Made by a program: the position numbers and the translations under genes. Source: Megasphaera elsdenii (lineage in GTDB: Bacteria; Bacillota; Negativicutes; Veillonellales; Megasphaeraceae). From it: a DNA stretch of 63,583 bases. Location of the stretch: assembly GCF_020539865.1 (NCBI RefSeq), contig NZ_JAJBQV010000011.1, positions 1 through 63,583 on the forward strand, given 5' to 3'. The notes beneath the pieces are model-generated. The model was not told the DNA's origin, searched no databases, and saw nothing but the letters and a program-made list of their open reading frames with translations. Shown here piece by piece: positions 44,131 through 51,281 of the stretch. How positions within the stretch are numbered: position 1 is the stretch's first letter; the number at the start of each line of letters is the position of its first letter.

Positions 44131-45938
44131 TTCATATCGCCTCCTTGGTGTGACCACGGCGAGTGGGTAAAGTATTTTTTACGTTTCTTTGCCGGCTTCA
44201 TTGAACTCCACGGCGATTCCGTAACCCGCGGCTTTTCTTCCGGTTCCTTTTCTTGAGGAACGGCCATCTGCTGCGGCACGGCTTCCGTTTTTTCATGGAC
44301 TGTCGGCGTAACCGGCGCCGCCGGTATTTCAGGCTTTTTCTCCTTGACAGCATCAGCCGGTGCCATAAACGTAAAGGCTGGCAAGGCTTCTTCCGGTTCT
44401 GCCGGGACTGATGGCACTTTCGGCAAATCGTCAGCCGGCTTTCCTCCTACCGGTTCAGCAGGCAGTCCCAGTTCGTCCGGCGACGGGATACGGATTCCTT
44501 TCATCCATTCTGCCAGCGTGTCGGCATCGCTAGATGCGTCCTGTACCTGCCAGGACGGAGTCTCTTTAGGCGGAAATCCGATCTTTTCTTCGCCTTCACT
44601 GCGGACGCGCGTCGACGAATGGCGCAAGCCCGCCCGCCGAGCAGCGCGTAAAGCAGCAGCGGCCTTATCCTTACGGGTCCGCTTGAACTGGAAGATAATC
44701 AGGGCCAAAACGACGATGGCCAGGAGCGGCGCCAGCGGTGAAAACTGAGTCCCGAAAATAAAAGCCAGCACTAAGCTGATGAAAAGGATGATGCCAAATT
44801 TCATATGAAGGCTATGGCCCGGTTTGAAACCCTGAGACGTTTCAAAGAATCCTAAAACGACCATGTACAGCGCCGAAAGGACCAGGGGAATCGACGAGTA
44901 GAGCCCGGCCCGGACGAGAATCGTTTCAAAAGCCAGGATGAACGGCACGGCCAGGTACAAGGCCGGTCCCCACAACCGCTTCTTCACGGTCTGGGCCATG
45001 AGGGTGATCATAACGACAAAAAGGACGAGGGTCACCAAAGCCGTAGCCCAGTGAAAAACATGGACCTTGGCGATACCGTCCCAAGCCGCAGGCAAGCAAG
45101 AAATGAGCAGTGAGCCGGCTGCAGCAAAGCGGCCGAACCAGCGGAAGGGTACGCCCCAAGACTGATGGATGTCGATGGAATAGCCGACGAGCATGATGGT
45201 GACGGCTAGGCTCCCCAGCATGAGGAAAGGAACATAATCTGTCGACCTGGCGGCTAGGCCAAAGGCAGCGAAGACGGTAATCGTCATGAACCAGGAAAAA
45301 ATGGACAGGCGCCGTTCATCGCGCATCGTAATGAGGGTATCATAAAAAGGAACAGCCAGCACAAGCAAAATCCAAAGCAGAGCCGTCCCGCCCAGCGTAT
45401 TCATAGGGCCGCCGGCAGCCGTCCAGTACAGGAGAGCCAGGTCATAAACGGCCAAAGCAGCTACGGAACGCAGCAGATAGACGACGGGCAGGCAGAGGAT
45501 AGCACAGACGGCGACATAGGCCGTCACATCCCAGCCGATATAGAAAAACTGCTCCGCCAGGGCCAGGACGGCAAAAACGCCCAGACAGTGGACCAAGGCC
45601 ACGCCTTCGGCGACGAGGCTCCCCTGACGTTCTTGGAACATAGTGACGCCGACGCCGGCCTGCGTCACGAAGAGCAGGCCACAGGCCAAGCCCATGCGGA
45701 CCGTAAGCGATACGTAGTACCAGAACTGGGAAAAGCCCCAGATCAAAGCAATACCGGCAGCAGCCAGGCCGATGACGGCCAGCAGGGCATATAAAGGCAG
45801 GGTCGTCAAAAGAGGATTCCTTTGTTCGTCCCTGCCATAAGATTTTCGTATTTTCTGCTGAGATTCTTCACTGATCCAGCCTTTAGAAACCCAGTCAGCG
45901 ACCTTACGGTCGAGCCATTCGTTGGTATTTCGTTTCAT
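44127..45938 (-). CDS. DUF2157 polytopic membrane protein with acidic/proline-rich C-terminal tail
   Basis: 603 residues. The N-terminal DUF2157 segment reads WLDRKVADWVSKGWISEESQQ. About fourteen to sixteen hydrophobic helices run from 45 to 410. The last ~190 residues are cytoplasmic-type, Pro/Glu/Ala/Lys-rich and low complexity (AEPEEALPAF, PQEKEPEEKP), an addition not usual in DUF2157 proteins. Function unknown. First gene of a three-gene operon coupled by overlaps. Confidence 0.8.
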   Translation of the reverse strand: MKRNTNEWLDRKVADWVSKGWISEESQQKIRKSYGRDEQRNPLLTTLPLYALLAVIGLAAAGIALIWGFSQFWYYVSLTVRMGLACGLLFVTQAGVGVTMFQERQGSLVAEGVALVHCLGVFAVLALAEQFFYIGWDVTAYVAVCAILCLPVVYLLRSVAALAVYDLALLYWTAAGGPMNTLGGTALLWILLVLAVPFYDTLITMRDERRLSIFSWFMTITVFAAFGLAARSTDYVPFLMLGSLAVTIMLVGYSIDIHQSWGVPFRWFGRFAAAGSLLISCLPAAWDGIAKVHVFHWATALVTLVLFVVMITLMAQTVKKRLWGPALYLAVPFILAFETILVRAGLYSSIPLVLSALYMVVLGFFETSQGFKPGHSLHMKFGIILFISLVLAFIFGTQFSPLAPLLAIVVLALIIFQFKRTRKDKAAAALRAARRAGLRHSSTRVRSEGEEKIGFPPKETPSWQVQDASSDADTLAEWMKGIRIPSPDELGLPAEPVGGKPADDLPKVPSVPAEPEEALPAFTFMAPADAVKEKKPEIPAAPVTPTVHEKTEAVPQQMAVPQEKEPEEKPRVTESPWSSMKPAKKRKKYFTHSPWSHQGGDMK

Positions 45939-46087
45939 ACTTGCCTCCCAGGCACCTATCCCGGAACGAGGCAGTCCGGGACCCTATAATCATGAATAGG
46001 TTTTGTGTAATCAGGCAAAAAAAGGCATACCTGTGTACCCAGTATACCACAAAAAGAACGATTCCCCTATGGCACGACGTGAAATTT

Positions 46088-46126
46088 TTTAAAAAAAGGC
46101 GCTGTCCCATGAAGACAGCGCCTTTC
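46088..46126 (-). terminator. Intrinsic terminator after the universal stress gene
   Basis: AAGGCGCTGTC pairs with GACAGCGCCTT; T7 follows on the minus strand. Member of the GCTGTC hairpin family, with the same CCCA-GAAGAC loop as at 8846. Confidence 0.9.
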
Positions 46127-46184
46127 CTGCAGGGGCGACCACGCGAGCGCTCCTGGATATGTACGATTTACACACCACGAATTA
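46127..46184 (-). repeat. Dispersed palindromic intergenic repeat, copy 4
   Basis: CAGGGGCGACCACGCGAGCGCTCCTGG followed by ACACACCACGAATT. On the minus strand the order AATTCGTGGTG then a palindrome matches the copies at 8773 and 34560. Confidence 0.5.
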
Positions 46185-46631
46185 CTATTTAACAATTAAT
46201 ACAGGGCAGACGGAATGGGTGACGACGTAACTGCTGACGGAACCCATGAATAAGCCTTTCAACGGCCCAAGGCCGCGGCTGCCCATGACGATGAGGTCAG
46301 CGTTATATTTCTTAGCCACCGACAATACGGCCGGTCCCGGCGAACCGACTTCAAAGACGCTCCTGACTTCGATGTTCTGAGGAATGGATTTGGCAAATTC
46401 ATCGAGGATGCCTTTCCCTTCTTCTTCCATGTCCAAGGCGACCTGTTCCGTTACATAGCCGCTGGCATTGGGGATCTGGTCAAAGTTAGAAATGACCGAT
46501 ACGATATTGGCAACATAGACCAGCGTAATCGTAGCCCCTAACGACGAAGCGATGACGACGGCATGTTCCAGCGCGCGTTTCGAGTTAACCGAACCATCCG
46601 TCGGCACGATGATGTTATTATATTTTTTCAT
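46185..46631 (-). CDS. Universal stress protein (UspA family)
   Basis: 148 residues. The Usp fold opens IIVPTDGSVNSKRALEHAV and ends with the ATP-binding motif MGSRGLGPLKGLFMGSVSSYV and a final beta strand CPVLIVK. Cytoplasmic, binds ATP, linked to stress survival. TAAGGAGG precedes the ATG. Monocistronic. Confidence 0.93.
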   Translation of the reverse strand: MKKYNNIIVPTDGSVNSKRALEHAVVIASSLGATITLVYVANIVSVISNFDQIPNASGYVTEQVALDMEEEGKGILDEFAKSIPQNIEVRSVFEVGSPGPAVLSVAKKYNADLIVMGSRGLGPLKGLFMGSVSSYVVTHSVCPVLIVK

Positions 46632-46893
46632 ATGAATCCCTCCTTATTAAGGCCTGTCCTTATCCTTAACTTATATATTCGCCATGACTTTTACGGATTC
46701 CTTCTTTATCATCCAAAATTTTTTCAGAAAATGTTTGTTTTTTATTTTTATAAAATTATTCGGCTTCCACTTAAATGACTATGCGAAATCTGAAAAATGA
46801 GTATAAACTTTCATGTCCATATGCTATAATACTGAATATGATTGTAAAATTTTTAAGTTTCTCTGCAATCAGATACTAAGAAAGGTGGTTTTT

Positions 46894-48261
46894 ATGACAC
46901 ATGAACTCGTAAGTGCGACCTTGCCCGTATGGAGTATCATCCCTTTCGCCGGGATGCTCTTGTCCATCGCCATTGTGCCCCTTGTCCGCCCTGAATGGTG
47001 GGAAAAGCACATGCTCGGTGCAGCTATCGCCTGGTCTCTTTTATTCCTCATTCCCTTTGCCGCTGCTTATGGCGTCGGTGAATCGTGGTTCCGGCTCTTG
47101 GAATCGGTTCTCCTCGATTACATTCCCTTCATCGTCCTCCTCTTCGGCCTGTTCGTCGTCGCCGGCGGCATCGCTGTCCGTGGGACCTTGGCCGGTACGA
47201 CGAAGATCAACTGTCTCCTGTTGTTCATCGGCACCTTCCTGGCCAGCTGGATTGGCACGACCGGCGCGGCGATGCTGCTCATCCGTCCGCTTATCCGGGC
47301 TAATGCCTGGCGCAAGAACAAAGTACACCTCATGGTGTTCTTTATCTTTCTCGTCGCCAACATGGGCGGCTGCCTGACACCGCTCGGCGATCCGCCTCTG
47401 TTCATGGGCTTCCAGCGCGGCGTTCCCTTTACGTGGACCTTCCATCTTCTGCCCATCCTAGTGCTCAACCTGGTCCTCATGTTCGCCCTCTTCGCCTTCT
47501 TAGACAAGCACTTCTATAATAAAGAAGTAAAAGAAGGACGGACGCCGCTCGACTTGATCGATGAAAACGACAAACAGCCTCTCCGCCTGGAAGGCGCTCA
47601 CAACCTCATCTTTATCGCCTTGATCATCATCGGTGTCCTGGCCAACGGTCTCCTGCCGGATATGTTCCCAGCTTTCGCCAATGGTGCAGGCCTGCATATT
47701 TACGATGAAATCGTCTTCCCCTATGCGACGCTGGCAGAAATCATCATCATCCTCGTCGCTGCCTTCTTGTCCATCAAGACGACGCGGAAATCAACGCGGG
47801 ACCTCAATGAATTCACGTATGCCCCGATTCTGGAAGTTGCCAAACTGTTCATCGGCATCTTTATCACCATGATTCCGGCCTTGATTTTGCTCAAAGCCCA
47901 CGGCGCTGAACTGGGTCTGTCCCATCCATGGCAGATGTTCTGGGCCACCGGCGCCCTGTCGTCCTTCCTGGACAACACACCGACGTACCTGGTCTTCCTC
48001 CAGACAGCCGGCGCCCTCGGCGCTACGCAGGGCATTACGACTTCCGTTGGGACCGTCTCCCAGATCATGTTGGAAGCCATCTCGGCAGGTGCCGTCTTTA
48101 TGGGCGCCAACACCTATATCGGCAATGCTCCGAACTTCATGGTTAAATCCATTGCCGAAGAAAACAAGATCAAAATGCCGAGCTTCTTCGGTTATATGGG
48201 CTGGTCTGTAGCCATCCTTATCCCCTTGTTCATCATCGACATGGTTATCTTCTTCTTATAA
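46894..48261 (+). CDS. Na+/H+ antiporter-like transporter (ion transporter superfamily, CitMHS_2 type)
   Basis: 455 residues from the ATG at 46894 (AAAGGTGG seven bases upstream); an upstream frame to 46813 lacks a ribosome site. Eleven or twelve membrane helices. The family motif GGCLTPLGDPPLFMGFQRGVPF is near 150, and a repeat of it appears as SFLDNTPTYLVFL and MGANTYIGNAPNFMVKSI near 350-420. This inverted-repeat arrangement is that of NhaD/ArsB/citrate-type carriers. Sodium-proton exchange is the usual annotation; the substrate is not proven. Confidence 0.82.
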   Translation: MTHELVSATLPVWSIIPFAGMLLSIAIVPLVRPEWWEKHMLGAAIAWSLLFLIPFAAAYGVGESWFRLLESVLLDYIPFIVLLFGLFVVAGGIAVRGTLAGTTKINCLLLFIGTFLASWIGTTGAAMLLIRPLIRANAWRKNKVHLMVFFIFLVANMGGCLTPLGDPPLFMGFQRGVPFTWTFHLLPILVLNLVLMFALFAFLDKHFYNKEVKEGRTPLDLIDENDKQPLRLEGAHNLIFIALIIIGVLANGLLPDMFPAFANGAGLHIYDEIVFPYATLAEIIIILVAAFLSIKTTRKSTRDLNEFTYAPILEVAKLFIGIFITMIPALILLKAHGAELGLSHPWQMFWATGALSSFLDNTPTYLVFLQTAGALGATQGITTSVGTVSQIMLEAISAGAVFMGANTYIGNAPNFMVKSIAEENKIKMPSFFGYMGWSVAILIPLFIIDMVIFFL

Positions 48262-48330
48262 GTTCGTGGCTAGTAGCTTGCGGTCCCATATACCGCATCC
48301 GTAGCGGGCCGTCCCAACGGGCGGCCCGCT
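48262..48330 (+). repeat. Dispersed palindromic intergenic repeat, copy 5
   Basis: GTTCGTGGCTAGTAGC directly after the stop codon, then a strong hairpin pairing AGCGGGCCG (48303) with CGGCCCGCT (48322-48330). Same GTTCGTGGCT start as the copies at 8773 and 56504. Confidence 0.6.
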
Positions 48331-48385
48331 ATTTTCTGTCAGAATGAAAAATTTCCTACGACAAACAATGAACGAATACGAGCAA

Positions 48386-48420
48386 CAAAAAAAAGCTGTC
48401 GCAAATGCGACAGCTTTTTT
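48386..48420. terminator. Bidirectional terminator between the antiporter and the tRNA genes
   Basis: AAAGCTGTCGCA pairs with TGCGACAGCTTT; A8 precedes and T6 follows. It can end both the plus-strand antiporter and the minus-strand tRNA transcript. Confidence 0.92.
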
Positions 48421-48423
48421 AAC

Positions 48424-48499
48424 TGGTGATCCATCCGAGATTCGAACTCGGGACACCCTGATTAAAAGTCAGGTGCTCTACCAGCTGAGCTAATGAATC
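48424..48499 (-). tRNA. tRNA-Lys (anticodon TTT)
   Basis: 76 bases including encoded CCA. Acceptor stem GATTCAT pairs with ATGGATC (one G-T). The D arm is GCTCAGCTGGTAGAGC, the anticodon loop CTTTTAA and the T arm holds GTTCGAATC. Last gene of the His-Gln-Lys cluster. Confidence 0.97.
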
Positions 48500-48504
48500 A
48501 TGGC

Positions 48505-48579
48505 TGGCAGGGGTAGCTGGATTCGAACCAGCGCATAGCGGAGTCAAAGTCCGGTGCCTTACCACTTGGCTATACCCCT
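48505..48579 (-). tRNA. tRNA-Gln (anticodon TTG)
   Basis: 75 bases including CCA. Acceptor AGGGGTA pairs with TACCCCT, the anticodon loop is CTTTGAC and the T loop GTTCGAATC. Middle gene of the cluster. Confidence 0.97.
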
Positions 48580-48580
48580 A

Positions 48581-48657
48581 TGGGGCGAGTATAGGGATTC
48601 GAACCCTAGCGTAACGGAGCCACAATCCGCCGTGTTAACCACTTCACCATACCCGCC
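48581..48657 (-). tRNA. tRNA-His (anticodon GTG)
   Basis: 77 bases including CCA and the encoded G at position -1 (48657) opposite C73, the identity pair of tRNA-His. Acceptor GCGGGTA pairs with TACTCGC (one G-T), and the anticodon loop is TTGTGGC. First gene of the tRNA transcript, one base from tRNA-Gln. Confidence 0.97.
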
Positions 48658-48661
48658 ATAT

Positions 48662-48714
48662 AAGATTATCTGCGTCGGCCACGCTGCATTAGCGCCGTCA
48701 ACGTAGATAATCTT
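48662..48714. repeat. Inverted repeat spanning the tRNA promoter and leader
   Basis: AAGATTATCTGCG (48662-48674) and CGTAGATAATCTT (48702-48714) are inverted copies with one mismatch. The right arm overlaps the -10 box and the left arm lies 5 bp from tRNA-His, so it acts at DNA level or is a relic rather than a transcript hairpin. Confidence 0.7.
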
Positions 48715-48738
48715 ACCACGAGCTGCCCATAAAGTCAA
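48710..48738 (-). promoter_or_regulatory. Promoter of the tRNA His-Gln-Lys operon
   Basis: TTGACT (48733-48738), exact 17-bp spacer and TAAGAT (48710-48715) on the minus strand. The predicted start lies about 45 bases before tRNA-His. Confidence 0.85.
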
Positions 48739-48746
48739 GCATTTTT

Positions 48747-48890
48747 TCAAACTTTTTTATCTTTTTCTCTCAATGCCTTAATCTCAACAGATTGTCCCTC
48801 GGGAAGCACATACCAATAGTGTCCGTTCTGATATCGGACAGAAGCCTGGCGAAAATCGCCTTGTATGATTTGCATATCACTGGTACTCAT
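48747..48890 (-). CDS. Small protein following the pga remnants
   Basis: 47 residues, MSTSDMQIIQGDFRQASV, then a YQNGHYWYVLPEG segment and a charged tail KALREKDKKV. The start overlaps the last codon of the pgaD remnant (ATGA), which suggests it was the final gene of the pga operon. It has no internal stop, unlike its neighbours, but with the operon decayed it may no longer be expressed. No family recognised. Confidence 0.5.
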   Translation of the reverse strand: MSTSDMQIIQGDFRQASVRYQNGHYWYVLPEGQSVEIKALREKDKKV

Positions 48891-49186
48891 TCCTTAAAAG
48901 CCTTGCGACGATCTTTTCCATGAAACCGATACCAATTATAAAACTGCCATCCTCCCATGACGACGAAAATAAGTAGGCTGACGATGAGCAAAAACGATAG
49001 CATCCCCAAGGTCCGTGGCAGTCCCCGCCCCAAAAGCTGATTGATGATTTCTTTATACAGAGCCACTCACAGAAGTAAGGTCAAAACAATGGAAACAAGC
49101 CACTCCAAGAATATAGCCCATCGTTTACGTCGGCTATTGACATTGATAATCCATGAAGGCTTGAACCCGTGATTTTCTTCATTCAT
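48887..49186 (-). pseudogene. pgaD-like gene interrupted by an in-frame TGA
   Basis: Reads MNEENHGFKPSWIINV, a membrane helix LEWLVSIVLTLLL, then TGA at 49067-49069 (codon 40). The same frame continues VALYKEIINQ, a second helix LSFLLIVSLLIFVVMGGW and QFYNWYRFHGKDRRKAF to a stop. The two-helix layout and position right after pgaC (overlapping ATGA) fit PgaD, the small partner that binds c-di-GMP together with PgaC. The stop probably replaces a Trp (TGG). With pgaC also broken the gene is non-functional. Confidence 0.75.
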
Positions 49187-50000
49187 TTCCGCACCCCCCT
49201 ATCCGGACTGACCCACGTAGCCGGTTGGTCCATATTGCGGAATAATCCTGCCGGCGTCGCCGCAACGGTCGCAAAGGAATTGAGCATTCAATAGAACACG
49301 GGGTACCAGGAAACCCATATGGCAATTTTTCATAAGTTCTCATCATATCGGGAATCAATCCATAGGCTGACGAAAAGCTGACAAAGACAGATAATAGCTA
49401 CGATGGCACCATTCCAACCCAAAAAAGATTGCTCGAAGCCACGGTGGCACAAAAATGAGAAGGTGTGAGAGACGATGTCCCAACATCCAACAAATCATAT
49501 TCGGCTCATAACGGATATCCCAGAAATGGGTCTCTAATTTCCAAGTCATTTCAATATCGTCTGTAATCGCTACGGTATTCCATAATCCGACGTGGATGAT
49601 AGCACTCCGGCGCCAGGCCGCAACGACGCCTGATACAGTCATGACTTTTCCCATGAGGCGCTGGACCCGCTTGATGAGGCCAATGACACTGGAATACTCA
49701 GCTGTCTGTATCTTAGCCAAGAGCGTACTGCGATTGCGGACCCTGGGATTCCCCGTAACGGCACCAACACGGGGAAAGGTGATGAAATGCCAGACAGCCC
49801 ATTCAATAGCCCTCTCGTCGAGCATGGAATCGGCATCGAGGGTAACGATGATTTCGCCATGGCTCATTGCCAGTGCTAAGTTGAGACCAGGGGCTTTACC
49901 CATATTTTGCGTAAATGAAGCAGGCGCAGGCGCGGATATTCCTGCAACAGTTCTTGAAGCACAGCCTCCGTTTCTTTCCCAGCCCAGGACAAAATGGTCA
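49183..50000 (-). pseudogene. pgaC-like poly-beta-1,6-N-acetylglucosamine synthase, decayed
   Basis: The main frame (about 49355-49930) shows the GT2 core: NMGKAPGLNLALAMSHGE, TLDADSML, GNPRVRN, AVAITDDIEMTWKLE. After CWML the frame shifts and the QxxRW-bearing region and following helices are missing. A second frame resumes at LGWNGAIVAIICL, VSLWIDSRYDENL and ends ATWVSPDRGVRK, the usual PgaC C terminus. That frame has TGA at 49330-49332 and 49288-49290; the second falls where PgaC has Trp (WYPVFY-W-MLN). Frameshift, internal deletion and two stops make it clearly inactive. Confidence 0.85.
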
Positions 50001-50142
50001 GATAATCTGCCCAAAACCGGGATCTTCATAACCAACATCGGCCAGTTTCCGGCATAAAGACAAGGCTTGATCATATTGATTGTGCCGGGCAAGGGCGACG
50101 GCCTGATTACGCATCCAGAACAGCAATCATTGGGAATCTCAT
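49930..50142 (-). pseudogene. 5' fragment of the pga operon (PgaA/TPR-like), frameshifted
   Basis: An AGGAGG-preceded ATG at 50142 opens MRFPMIAVLDA then a stop. An overlapping frame reads WMRNQAVALARHNQYDQALSLCRKLADVGYED (given here in part as TPR-like helices) and stops after GFGQ. Restoring one lost base gives GQDYLTILSWAGKETEAV and an exit into the pgaC sequence. The helices resemble the TPR part of PgaA, implying that a deletion joined pgaA to pgaC. Identification of this piece is tentative. Confidence 0.5.
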
Positions 50143-50194
50143 GGAATCCCTCCTAAACAAAGAAAGGCTGCCAGAGTATGACAGCTCTCACTTT

Positions 50195-51043
50195 TTATCT
50201 TTCTTTTTCACCGTACAATAAATCTTTGACAAAGTTCGGCAGGACAAAGGCGCTCTTCTGGATGCCTTCGTTATAGTACCGTGTCGGGAAGGTCCGTTTG
50301 CGGTTCGGTTCCCATGTCAAGGGATCATATTTCTTCGAGCCCATCGTAAAGCAGTGCATGCCCGACGGATAGAGCGGGATGAAGGTCGTGTACAGGCGGG
50401 TAATCGGGAAAATATCCGAGACGCAGTCGAAAATGTCTTTGACCAGTTTACGATGCATGAAAGGCGATTCGGTCTGCTGGACAAAGAGTCCGTCTTCTTT
50501 GAGGGCCTTGAAGGTATCTTTGTAGAAATCATATGAAAACAGGCCTTCACCCGGGCCGACCGGGTCCGAGCAGTCGACGATGATGACGTCGTAATAATTT
50601 TCAGCTTCCCGCATAAAAGCGATGCCATCGCCGACTTTGACCGTCAGTTTAGGATTCTTTTCGAGGATAGCTTGGGAGATTTCCGGGAAATATTTCTTGG
50701 ACAATTCGATGACCTGGCCATCGATATCAACCATAGTGACCGATTCGACTTCCGGATGACGGACGGCTTCCCGGGCAGCGCCGCCGTCACCGCCGCCGAT
50801 GATGAGGACTTTCTTGGGGTTCGGATGGAGGAACAGCGGGATGTGGACGATGCTTTCGTGATACATGAATTCATCTTTGATGGACGTCTGGAAAACGCCG
50901 TCCAAGACGAGCATACGGCCGAATTCTTTGGAATCGGCGACGATGATATCCTGAAACTGCGAATGGCCGCGGTAGAGGATATCTGACACTTCCGTCGTCA
51001 AATCCAGGTACGGGGACTGATGTTCTGTTACGAATTTTCTCAT
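50195..51043 (-). CDS. speE: Spermidine synthase (polyamine aminopropyltransferase)
   Basis: 282 residues. SAM-dependent fold: VLIIGGGDGGAAREAVRH near 82, VTMVDIDGQVIELSKKYF near 104 and the catalytic IIVDCSDPVGPGEGLFS near 155. N-terminal beta region includes YRGHSQFQDIIVADS. It transfers aminopropyl from decarboxylated SAM to putrescine. AAAGGAG precedes the ATG. No speD is adjacent, so the donor-forming enzyme is elsewhere. Confidence 0.95.
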   Translation of the reverse strand: MRKFVTEHQSPYLDLTTEVSDILYRGHSQFQDIIVADSKEFGRMLVLDGVFQTSIKDEFMYHESIVHIPLFLHPNPKKVLIIGGGDGGAAREAVRHPEVESVTMVDIDGQVIELSKKYFPEISQAILEKNPKLTVKVGDGIAFMREAENYYDVIIVDCSDPVGPGEGLFSYDFYKDTFKALKEDGLFVQQTESPFMHRKLVKDIFDCVSDIFPITRLYTTFIPLYPSGMHCFTMGSKKYDPLTWEPNRKRTFPTRYYNEGIQKSAFVLPNFVKDLLYGEKER

Positions 51044-51253
51044 GACAAAGCTCCTTTATTGTATAAAGTATATATTTCATTAAGACATTGGTATCTTTAT
51101 TCTACCATATTTACTACTATTTGTCGTAATTCATTTTATAGCATCCAAAAAAACCTCTGCCCCACCCCTTACAGAATAAGAGGATTATGGTACAATATAA
51201 AGTAGACTCTTTATATATAGTCTTTATAATATAGAAATTTATAAGAAAGAATC

Positions 51254-51270
51254 GGTTGGTAAACCGATAG
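51254..51270 (+). promoter_or_regulatory. Hairpin next to the ribosome site of the activase gene
   Basis: ATCGGTT and AACCGAT pair around GGTA immediately before the AGGGTGAC ribosome-binding site of the gene at 51282. It may affect translation initiation or mRNA stability. Confidence 0.4.
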
Positions 51271-51281
51271 GGTGACAGATC

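Noticed and set aside
48866..49345. TGA as a tryptophan codon in the pga region
   Set aside because: TGA is clearly used as a stop elsewhere (for example ATGA junctions at 44127 and 20781) and pgaC also has frameshifts and a deletion, so mutation is the simple explanation.
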